Shown here: one piece after another, positions 55,091 through 64,000 of the stretch
Layout: every line of letters begins with the position of its first letter
Position numbering within the stretch: the stretch's first letter is position 1
Assembly: GCA_002102555.1 (NCBI GenBank)
Contig: MCFL01000018.1
Span: 1 to 64,000, forward strand
DNA length: 64,000 bases
Source: Catenaria anguillulae PL171
Lineage: Eukaryota > Blastocladiomycota > Blastocladiomycetes > Blastocladiales > Catenariaceae
Reading direction: 5' to 3'
Position numbers and translations under genes: made by a program
The notes under the pieces: generated by a model
Told to the model about the DNA's origin: nothing
Database searches by the model: none
What the model saw: the letters and a program-made list of their open reading frames with translations, nothing else

Positions 55091-56534
55091 ATGATGTCGT
55101 CATCAGTCCAATCCCCAACTTTTTCTCCACCGTGGCTTAGCCGCCCATACTCTGGCGGCTACGCAGATAGAAATGGACTTCACAACCATCCCAACACCGT
55201 GGGTCTGCACTCGCATCTGTCTGACTTGTCTGCCACAAGCTACTCCACCCGGTCGACCTTTTCCGTCCCAGCGCTGCCGCGAAACTCGCAAGTGTTGACG
55301 CGTGCAATGGAGCGCCTGAGCCTGAGCCGCCGCCGGGAGTTTGAGGCTGGCAGGGCGGCCAGGATTGCAGAATGCTATCGTACTCTATCCTTTCCAGTTG
55401 CTTGTGTATGTGTCTTCAGCCATTCTCATCTCGTTTCCCTCTGATTCACCAGGTGAAAAGTTGATGGATATCCAACGGACCCAGTCGGGTTTGCACGATT
55501 GGTGCATTTCTCACGCGCACGCTGCAGGCGCTGTGGCAAGTGTACCTCCACGTACGCCACTTCCAATTTTACCCTTGAGTATTGAGTCCAGCACCTATTT
55601 ACCAGGTTTTCTTGTGCTCCACGCCACAGGTGTTCTTCACGGATCGTCAGCTCCCGAACTCCCACGCGTTCAACCTCATTCATTCCGGCCACCCTCAAGT
55701 CGCGTGCACTCACATCCTGCTCCAAAGCCTGCACCGGCTCGCATCGACTCAAGCTATCTCAACTCGGAAGCCGACCTCGCCACCCTCTTTCTCGAGGTCG
55801 CGACGGAAGACGTTCATCCAGTCCCCAAACCGAAACCAAGCCGCCAAGCTACCAATGTTACACTCAACACGCATGTCGCCGAAGACGCGTCCGCAGTTAC
55901 CACATTGCCGCAGACAGACTCGCCCGCGACCACTTTGGCGCGTCAGACGTCAGACGCATCTGGATTCCATGACCATTCCAATCCCCGCGACAGTGGCGGA
56001 GCCGGCGATGCAAATCAGGGCCCAATCCCACCTTCCAAAGATCAAGAGCCCGGAAAAGTCGTTACCATGAGAGCACCTCGCCGTTCGCAGGCTGGCATGC
56101 CATCCCAAACGTCTTCGTCGCTTGACCTACACGCAGCCAGTATCCCGATCGCCCCTTCACCGGCACATATCCTTGCTCCACCAGAAGACATTGATGCCGG
56201 TATCCTTGGCCGGCTCTCTACCATCTTTCCATACCACACGCCAGACCAGCTCGCCGAAGCACTTGTTGAAGCCTCTGGCAACGAGTTTGGTGCGATTGCC
56301 GTGCTGCTCAAGGGCGAATCGCTGCGCAAACGTGGAAACACCATTGGTGACGCGAGCGCCATTCATCGGCGCGGTACCAGTGTTGCCTTTTCTCAACATG
56401 GGCGTGCTCTCAGCACAGGAACTGCATTGAGTGTTGGCGGGGGAGAAAGGTTGGGGCTCGGGGCGAGGTTGAAGAAGAAACGCAAAGGGCTGGCCAGAAG
56501 GATCAAGGACTTGTTTCGCCGGACTGGCCGGTGA
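55091..56534 (+). CDS. CUE/UBA-like domain protein of unknown function
   Basis: Two exons (55091-55379, 55453-56534) give 456 residues. The intron (GTACTC..CCAG, 73 nt) joins ECY to REKLMDIQRTQ; a nearer acceptor at about 55,420 is an alternative. Residues about 1-100 include a charged helix (RRREFEAGRAARIAE). Residues 150-340 are Pro/Ser/Thr-rich and probably disordered. Residues about 343-385 (ILGRLSTIFPYHTPDQL, then ALVEASGNEFGAIAVLLKG) have the FP..... and LL spacing of CUE domains, which bind ubiquitin. The C-terminus is strongly basic (KKKRKGLARRIKDLFRR). Function unknown; a ubiquitin-binding adaptor is an inference. Confidence 0.6.
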
Positions 56535-56843
56535 AACATTTGTATCACCCGCTCCACCCACACCAGCAGCACTGGGCGGCTGGTTCGCTTCCTCAGGCAT
56601 TTAAAAATTTGGAATTCAGGTTTTCCCTTACTCCAAGCACTTTCTCGATATACTTTTTTTGTTCTTTATGTACCCATTCTCTAATCCCCATTCCTTCTCC
56701 TATCCGAACTCTCTGTCTTGGACAATATTGAAGGCCGACCACACTCTTGAATACACTCCCACGGTTTCACTGTGAGGGAGATCCTTCACTGTGTACAATA
56801 AATCTATTGAAAAGCTTCAATCCCTGTGATCGCGGTTGCAGAA
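56535..56843. other. Intergenic between convergent genes
   Basis: 3' regions of two convergent genes; AATAAATC near 56797 could be a poly(A) signal. Otherwise nothing seen. Confidence 0.35.
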
Positions 56844-58235
56844 CTACATGATCCCGTGTCTCTCATGTTTCTCTACTTCAGCCGCATTTGGCCTCACCGC
56901 CCATGACTTGATGAGTTCATAACCTGATAACGCCATCATGGATCCAGGCATGGCCACCATCAACCTGGGCCGAATGCCTTTTGTGAACCCAGACGCACCT
57001 TCAGTCCTCCACACGTGTCCTGCGAGCTGCCAAATCGATCCAGACACTCCTGTTACGGTATTCAGACCCGCCGTCGATGACGATGATGGCGATACAGCCG
57101 CCGACGGCCGATGATACGTCTGGACTCGCGTCCTTAGCACATCGAATGGATTCGACACGCAGACGCCCGCGCCGCCAGCAATCGATGCTGACACGGCATT
57201 CACTCCTGCGGTATACTTTTCTGCACGCTCCGTGGTGCCTAGCCCGCGCGCAATGGCCTTCTTTGTGTACTCGTACACGCCAAAATACACTGCGCCGGAC
57301 GGTGCGTACGCTAGCAAGTGAGGGGCGAGGCCGCAATAGAAGCCGCGGATTCCTTGGTGCCGATAGATGGAGCGGGCAACGTCGAGGGCATGGCGGTACT
57401 GGTATTCCGAGTGGTGAAACGAAAACTTTGGTTGCATCTGGAGACGCTGCGATATCATGTCGGCTGGAAGGTAGAAGCAAGCGGAGATGGATTCCGCTGT
57501 GAAGCCTGCGAGCGAGTGGCATGCGAAATCTTGCAATGGCGTCAGCGGAGCAGATGGGTTGCTGGTATAGCTGCGTGCGAGTTGGTCGTAGAGGTGGTGG
57601 GTGTATTCGTATGAAGCATAGTATGTGGATTGGGCGGGGAATGAGCCGAGCACGGACGGCAAGATACCGCGATACAGACGGCGGAAACCTGTGGGAAAGA
57701 CGCTGTGATTCCTCAGACAAATCGGACGAGAATCCATCGTGTGCAATCATCAACCCACCTTCCTGCTGAATAATTCGTCGAACCATTGATATGACACTCC
57801 GTTGGTGCGTGATCTGGCCAAACGTGAAGTCTGTCAGTGACTTTCAAGCTAAATATTGGGCTTTCCGAGTCATGCGCTTCTATCGTCGCGCACATTATCT
57901 GCTTGCATGCGAGTACGCAAGACCTCAAATGGATACATGATCGAATCAACCATGAATACAAATCCACTCCCATATAGCAAGTAGCTCGACAGATCCATAT
58001 CGTCCCAGGTAGTCGATATGCTACTGGCAAGCGGCGTTTTGGTCGCCTCGTAAGGCGGAGCCAGCGCGGCCGGGGAGCCGGGTCCCAAGGCGGCGGGTAT
58101 GCTGAAGCCCGTAAACACGGGTAGTCCAAACGACGACGATGTCGATGGCGTTGCCGAATCGGGGGAATAGTAGGCATCTTCGGCCGGGGCGCTTGATGCC
58201 GATTCGTCCGATATGTGTGCTATGATTGCATCCAT
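56844..58235 (-). CDS. Mitochondrial carrier, SLC25A44-like
   Basis: Three exons on the minus strand (58235-57894, 57813-57759, 57688-56844) give 413 residues. Three carrier repeats are present. Repeat 1 begins MYPFEVLRTRMQ (residue about 100), repeat 2 YLPADMISQRLQMQ and repeat 3 SNPFDVLRTRVQ. Each is followed by a GxxGFYxG-like block (GFRRLYRGI, GIRGFYCGL, GASGFTKGI). The second motif (PADMISQRLQ) and the third block resemble SLC25A44, the carrier linked to branched-chain amino-acid import into mitochondria. An unusually long Ser/Ala-rich leader of about 85 residues precedes repeat 1. The substrate cannot be set from sequence alone. Confidence 0.8.
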
Positions 58236-58512
58236 GGCGCGAATGAGTCGTGAGGCATGTTATTTTCTTGTCGCTTTGCTACATAATGCTGTTGCATTTT
58301 AGCCCTGAGCAGAGGAAACGGATGGTTTGATCGGAGTTTTTGTTCGCACACTACATTGACATGCGATGTTGAATCACGTACTTACTTCCTTCTCCCCCTT
58401 GTCCGCATCAGTAAATGCAACACTTGTCGTTCCATCGTCAGCACGGGGAACCCCAAAAGTTATTGAAATTTTTTTCAGCAACCCGTGCCATCATCGAAGT
58501 TTTACTCGTGTC

Positions 58513-61156
58513 ATGATGACCGACACCATCACGGCACCAGGCCCAGTTCCTCCAATCGACACAAGGGATCGATCCAGTCAAGAAAAGGGGGAGCGAGTGG
58601 ACAGCGCATTGCCCCCAAGTCCAATTTCAGAAACGGAAACAGAAAATGACCCGCTGAATACTCTTACGGCGTTTCGGGACGGGTTCGCTGCGGCATTACA
58701 GCAACTCGGCGTTGGCGTGGACGCAGAGTACAGCTGCAATACATCTGCTGCATCAGAAGCGTCAACACGTGCATTTATCGTGCACTACCTCGTCATGGAC
58801 AATTTTGCTCATGTCCGCAAGACATTTGACAATGAATCAGCTGCTTCCATGGCAATCATTCGACTGTGTGTCAGCGGCTTGAAGTTTATCGTTGACACTT
58901 GCGCCAATACTGGTGATCGCTCAAGCTCCTCTTCCGCCCTCAATCTCGTTGCTCCCACGTTGCGCATCTTCAGCCGGCTCCCGAGCGCGTGTGGCCCCAT
59001 GTGCACGACGCTTGCAATCGGACTCTTGTGCACGACACTGCGCGACGTTATTGGCCTGTCGACGATCGGTGGGCCAGCGAGCCCAGATGCTGGCGTTCAC
59101 CTCATCGCAACAATTGCCAATTTGGCCCTCATTGATGCGGCTCGTGGCCCGCTTCACGCCTTGCAAGTGGTTCCCATCCTCATTTCACGAATTCGCCAAG
59201 TTTCTCAGCGCAAGATTGCGTTCATTGAGCACCTCGCAGCCTTGTCGAACCTGTGCTGCTTTGAAACGTCCTTTTTGCGGGATGTCGTGGCGTGCAACGG
59301 TCACCTCGCGATACAACAGGCACTCGCAAGGTATCCTACGGAGGTATTCGACAGAGAGGTTTTGTTGCACGGACTGCACATCACGGCAGCAGTGTCAAGG
59401 CTGAGCAGCGAGCACGACAAGCAGTTTTTAACCTTTGCATTCGACAAGCTTCGCGAGCGCTTGTGGGATACACCGTTACAGGGTGCTGGACTGAGCACAC
59501 TTGGAAACTTGTACGCAAATAGTACGTCAACCGCTAACTGTATGTGCGTTAGCCATGGTGTCTCTGAAACCAATATACCTCGAGTGTAGGTGAATCCATT
59601 CGTCCAGCGTTGAGTGAGCCAGAGGTCGCGAGATATGCCTTGAGCGCCCTCAAAAGATACCAAGACGACTCTCCCATCGTACTCTCGTCATTCTTTTTAC
59701 TGGGTCAGGTCCTTCGAACTCGTGCGTATCCCGTATTCCGGTCCCAGCTCTTTCGGGCTTGGTTTACGAAACTGACGTCTTTTCCCCGAGTCCACAGAAG
59801 ACGGCGACATTTCGCCAGTTCGTCAAGAAATCATGGACGCACTGCCCATGCTGGTGGCAGCAACCAACCGCTTCCGTTGGCACGAATCTTTGCAAACGAC
59901 GGCCCTCTTCATGTTCAGCGTATTGAGTTGCGATGCCCCCCTTCGCAAGCACCTTCTTTCGCAAAACGTCCCCCACGTTATATTCCGTGCGTGCATGACC
60001 GATTTCGAAACGCGTACCGTGGATTCCGACTTTGTGCGATACATTTCGAACAAGGATGCTTGTCCGGGATCGGATGCATTTGTCAGGAGTGTACGCGGTT
60101 CGCGTGAGGCGTGCAGGCTGTGCGACAATGGCCAAGCTTGTGACTGCGAGCTTGAGGATGATGAGCGGGAGGATGGAATCGGCCTAGACACGGGCGTGAA
60201 CAGTGATTTGGATGATTTCCAAGGCAGCGGTGGCGTCGGTGGTTCGGCCGAAGACGATGGGGACCATGACCAGGCTGGCGGGGACGCACCTCCGCAAACG
60301 CGCGGTGAAGCATTTGCGCAAATGCGAAGGCGGGCGGTTCGAGGTGCAAATGGGATTACGACAAAGGACAGTGGGATGACCATGGAGGACATTCGGGCGC
60401 TGTACTTGGGTCCTTCGCTGATGCTTCTGGGTGAAAAAGGTTCGCTCGAAAGTCATCGTGTCCCGTTTACTGACATGTTCCATGTCTCACCAAATGAAGC
60501 TACCATTGATCACAGTCCAAGACCAACGAGTGCTCATTTCGATGGGTGCACTGCAGGCCTTATATCACGGTATTCAACAGAGCAAGCGTCAGCGGGTCAC
60601 ACTCATGCTCCATTTTGTCCTGCAGCGTCTGATCAAGAGCTTGAGTATGTCCAACTCATTGACGCTATTTGCCCTGATGCTGAGCTGACTTTTCGTGGCC
60701 CAACTTGGTTGACGGACAGAGTCGCACATTCTGTACATTCTGCCTTCAAAACCCGCAAGTTTACTTGAGCAAGCTTACTATTACGTGGCCACCCACCAAA
60801 GCAAATCCGCTACAATGTTGGACGAGCCATTGCCGATTGTTCGTCAACCGCAACGCTTGGTCCCATGTTCTATGTGCGCACAACGGCCCAGCATGGTCTG
60901 GGTACTCATGATCAAACCAAACCGCCCGGACACGCCTGACACCGTCGGGAACGTGGCTGCGAACAATGGTGACGGCGGGCTTTTGCGCATGTTCCCACAG
61001 CTCGCGAAACAGTGGATCTGCCGCTTGTGCATTGGCGCCCATTGGGAAGAATGCGAGGGGTCCGTCCATGACGGGTCTCAAGGTATTGTGTATGCGACAT
61101 CACTAGCAAGGGCTGAACACGCTGCCAAGAGTAGTGAAGAGAATGTAGCACAGTGA
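58513..61156 (+). CDS. Armadillo-like helical protein with C-terminal Cys cluster, unknown function
   Basis: Five exons (58513-59521, 59590-59721, 59798-60430, 60516-60644, 60720-61156) join in frame to 779 residues. Most of it is helical and leucine-rich in short repeated segments (such as LTFAFDKLRERLW, GAGLSTLGNLYANS, HESLQTTALFMFSVLS, DQRVLISMGALQALYHG), which suggests an armadillo/HEAT-type solenoid. An acidic and Gly-rich loop lies near residue 520-580. The C-terminal 150 residues contain CSMC (about 660) and CRLC (about 725), a possible zinc site. I do not recognise the family. Start chosen at the first Met of MMTDTIT; an upstream in-frame Met at 58366 exists. Confidence 0.6.
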
Positions 61157-61888
61157 TTCGCCTTGTTATTGATGGAGAATCATTTCAAACTCTTTCTACA
61201 AATATACAGCCTGAGGAATGAGGTCACGCGCTGTCCTAAGAACCGTGCAACGTTGAACGTGCAAAATGCCAAAAATACCACGTTGAATGCGGCTCGGTAT
61301 TGGCTACTTGACTTGAAGCGGAAATGAAAGGCTCATCGTTCTCCTGGCCACACGATCCTCCACGGCATGAGCCTACCGCGGCCATGCCTCGAGCCGAAGA
61401 AAGGTTCGACGATGACACGACGACATTTGGAGTCGCGTGGGGTCGGAGGAGCTCAAGCCCAAGGACCATGAAATTGCTGGCCTGATCCATCATGCGTTCA
61501 TGAACGCCATTCATTGCCCCGCTCGATGCCACAAATGCACAAACAAGAACACTGTCATGAAGTTGTTGGTTCTGCTCTGCGTTGGAGGGCTCGCTTTTTG
61601 GAGCTACCGGCCTGTATCGGCAGGTGCCGCCGTGCGCAAGAACGGTCGAGCCGCCAGTGCCTCTGCACCCATGCTGGGCGCCCATCCACCGGACTCTATC
61701 TCTGAATACAAAAGCCGCCGCCCTCCCGCATTTCCTCCAACAGGCATCATTATACCCACCCATTCCTTCCCATCTCCCCCAGATCTCGTCATTCACTCCG
61801 AGCAGGACTCGCGCGACCTAACTACACTCATTCAGACGGCTGGTTCCCACATCTTCAAATCCGCATTCCTATCCACTCCTCCTCCACC
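61157..61888. other. Intergenic region upstream of the CBM19-like gene
   Basis: No convincing gene. A frame from 61437 to 61892 is open, but its composition is not coding-like and it ends at the next start. Probably promoter and 5' UTR. Confidence 0.4.
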
Positions 61889-62865
61889 ATGACTGCCACA
61901 ACCAAGTTCTCGCTCATTGCCCTCTTTGCCGTGCTGTGCATGGCCAACGCTCAAGGCTTCCAAGAAGCCAACAAGCAGCTTGCCGGTCAGCTCGATGCGC
62001 AAAAGGCCGGCCTCCAAATCGGATCTGCATGCCCTCAACAGCTGAGCGGCGAAGGTCAAGTGCTTTGCGCTGGTAACTCGCTTGCCCGCTGCAATGGCGG
62101 CCAGGTCTCTGGCCCGCTCCAACAGTGCGCCGGCGGACTTAATTGCCAGGTTCTTCCTCTTGGTATGTGTCAAGTGCTCCCATGCTATTCGTGTCTAATT
62201 GTCGCTTATCTCACCTCGTGACATTTCTCGCGTCGTTGTTTCCCACAGTCAACTCGCCTGGAGTCAGTGTGACGTGCACGTCGGATGCCGACAAGATCGC
62301 CCGTATTGGCAACGGCGCCGTGGGCGGCGGGAACAACGGTGGCGGTGCAGGCAAGAAGGCCGCTGGCGGCCAAGCCAAGGGCAAGAAGCAGCAGGGCAAG
62401 AAGGGCAAGGGCCGCGGCAAGAAACAACAGGGCAAGGGCAAGAAGGGCAAGGGCAAGGGTCGCGGCAAGGGCAAGGGCAAAAAGAACAACCAAAACAACA
62501 ACCCCGGCCAAGGCGCAGGTAACGGAGCCGCCAAGAAGAACGCTGGTGGCGCCAACGGCGCGGGCAAGAATGCCGGCGGTAATGCCGGTGGGTTCCAGCA
62601 AGCCAACAAGCAGCTTGCGCGCCAGCTCGACACGCAAAAGGCCGGACTTGCTGAGGGTTCTGCGTGCCCGCAGCAATTTAACCAGGAGGGTGCTGTTCTT
62701 TGCGCGGGCAACCAGCTCGCCAGGTGTGCAGGTGGGCAGGTTGCAGGTCCTCTGCAGGCTTGCGCGGGTGGGTTGAACTGCCAAGTGTTGCCGTTGGTCA
62801 ATTCGCCAGGAGTGTCGGTGACTTGCTCGTCGGATGCTGACAAGAATGCCAGGATTAACGGATGA
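61889..62865 (+). CDS. Secreted protein with two CBM19-like chitin-binding modules and a polybasic linker
   Basis: Two exons (61889-62162, 62249-62865) give 296 residues. A signal peptide (MTATTKFSLIALFAVLCMANAQ) is followed by module 1 (about 23-107): ANKQLAGQLDAQKAGL, then Cys in SACPQQ, LCAGNSLARC, CAGGLNC, and SPGVSVTC. The linker (about 110-205) is very rich in Lys and Gly (GKKQQGKKGKGRGKK). Module 2 (about 206-296) repeats module 1 with strong identity, including the six Cys. The pattern C....C..g..ArC.gG....LqxCAGGLNCqvLPLvnSPGvSVTC resembles CBM19 chitin-binding modules. It would bind chitin in the wall, with the linker able to hold acidic polymers. Binding is inferred from family likeness. 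Confidence 0.7.
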
Positions 62866-63173
62866 TTTGTGGGGTTTTGACTTGTGATTCACTTCATTCA
62901 ATGCACTTTTGTACATTTGCACTCATTCGACCCTACCTATCAGTCAATGTATTCCACATCCACATCTGCCTGTGCATCGTACCTTGCCTGTTCCAGTTGA
63001 AGCGGCCCAGCCCTTCAACCCCTTGCATCCACTTAAAGTGTCTGTGACCCCACAGTCATGCGAATGTCAAGTATAGGATGGTGAAAGGAGAAGAGCGAGG
63101 CTAAATTGTGTAAAGTGAACAAGAAACCAAGGACTGATGCAAAAGAGCGATAACACCACGTCGTATAGGATAA
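62866..63173. other. Intergenic between convergent genes
   Basis: 3' regions of two convergent genes; nothing else seen. Confidence 0.35.
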
Positions 63174-64000
63174 TCACGCCGATCCGCCCTTCTTGACCTT
63201 CCACATTCTCAGCGGCAAACTCTCCAACAGCCTGACCTCTGGGCGAATCAACCGCCACAACAAGAGCAGCCCAAGTACAAACGACGCCGAACCGACCCAA
63301 TAGTACCCGTCGCGCTCAATCAAACACGTCCCACCAGCCTTTGTGCACGCGAGCTTCCCTGCCGCCGACACGCAATCGAGTCCCGTCTCGACACACGTGG
63401 CCGTGGTAAAGTAGTCGACAGCTTCGAGCACAAAAGCCTTTGGGAACGTGCCGCCGAGATTCGACACGGTGTTGAGCAGCGTCATGTACGTGCCACCAAT
63501 CAAGGGATCCGCCACGGTCGAGAAAAAGGCGCCCATGGATACAAATTGGACCGTGGATGTGAATGACCCGAGCACCGTGGTGGCAATCACGAGACCAAAG
63601 TAAGCTCGCGAAATGGTTCCGTCTGTTGGGAACGCCGACACGACGAGCATGCCGACGAGCGAGATGGCCAGCCGCCCAATGAAACCGTACAGCCAGGGAC
63701 GAAGCGGGCGCGCGCCGGAGGACCATTGTGCGGCGAGGTAGCCAAATAAGATTTGGAAGGGGAAATCGATCAGGACGGCCAGCGCAAGGTCTTCTTTTTG
63801 GATCCCCTTTTCAAGGAGTTTGAGCGCCGTGACGGACTCGTTACAAATAAAGGCGACTTTGGCCAGCAAAAGCACGGCAATGAACTTGAGCATGTCTGTT
63901 CGGATCCACAGGTGAATGAAGACAGCACAGCCGAGTGAGTGGACTTGTGCCAGTGAATGAATCCAAAGTGGGGATGGAGGAGAATGTGCGTACGAGGCAG
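63174..64000 (-). CDS. Acetyl-CoA transporter, SLC33A1-like, 3' part of gene
   Basis: The last exon runs from about 63895 down to 63174. An intron (donor at 63993, acceptor at 63896) separates it from an upstream exon that leaves the window, of which only bases 63994-64000 are seen. The visible 240 residues have five or six membrane helices and the family block QFVSMGAFFSTVADPLIGGTYMTLLNTVSNLGG, read here as two adjoining parts. SLC33A1 moves acetyl-CoA into the ER lumen. The Met at 63893 is probably internal. The C-terminus ends in a basic tail (KVKKGGSA). Confidence 0.8.
   Translation of the reverse strand, partial: ASYAHSPPSPLWIHSLAQVHSLGCAVFIHLWIRTDMLKFIAVLLLAKVAFICNESVTALKLLEKGIQKEDLALAVLIDFPFQILFGYLAAQWSSGARPLRPWLYGFIGRLAISLVGMLVVSAFPTDGTISRAYFGLVIATTVLGSFTSTVQFVSMGAFFSTVADPLIGGTYMTLLNTVSNLGGTFPKAFVLEAVDYFTTATCVETGLDCVSAAGKLACTKAGGTCLIERDGYYWVGSASFVLGLLLLWRLIRPEVRLLESLPLRMWKVKKGGSA

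Noticed and set aside
61437-61892. 151-residue frame upstream of the CBM19-like gene
   Set aside because: Non-coding composition and ends at the next gene start; no domain.

Overview
This window is nuclear DNA from a fungus. The genes are split by short introns (about 60-110 nt, 5' splice sites mostly GTACGT or GTGCGT) and spaced a few hundred bases apart on both strands. They encode ALG1, RFT1, the SAGA subunit Spt8, a mitochondrial carrier, a COX7-like subunit, an Mso1-like exocytosis protein and an RBR ubiquitin ligase. Chitin-binding (CBM19-like) and GPI-anchored secreted proteins fit a fungus. The lineage is not resolved from the sequence alone.

Left part (1-25,266): end of a glutamine-rich protein; a Sec7-domain protein with an altered catalytic finger; SPT8; an intronless protein built from ten NASGNNI-type repeats; an ACR3 arsenite transporter; then two paralogous Ycf45/SpoIIIAA-like ATPases in inverted orientation around ALG1, sharing a tract that looks gene-converted; then a degenerate tRNA-like locus.

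Centre (25,267-46,081): the main discovery. Two nearly identical 8.0-kb elements lie in inverted orientation around a 4.7-kb spacer that holds two host genes. Each element interrupts a tRNA-Thr(CGU) gene inside the T-loop. The tRNA 5' part abuts the inner end, the tRNA 3' end abuts the outer end, and both junctions share GTTC. Host sequence differs between the copies right outside the tRNA. Each element encodes a 12-exon, 1573-residue protein with a tyrosine recombinase domain of Cre-like catalytic spacing (R325, H459..R462, W485, Y494) and a Crypton/Ndc10-like C-terminal region. Six TGTCAAC motifs cluster at the element ends. The right copy reads through intact; the left copy has a one-base frameshift in exon 1. 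I read this as a tRNA-targeting, Crypton-like element of a kind I do not recognise as described.

Right part (46,082-64,000): a tandem pair of cysteine-rich secreted/GPI proteins, a universal stress protein, RFT1, a COX7-like subunit, a CUE-like protein, an SLC25A44-like carrier, an armadillo-like protein of unknown function, a two-module CBM19-like secreted protein with a polybasic linker, and the 3' part of an SLC33A1-like acetyl-CoA transporter running off the edge.

ALG1 and RFT1 act in the same pathway (dolichol-linked oligosaccharide assembly in the ER) but are not adjacent. Otherwise the host genes look functionally unrelated.
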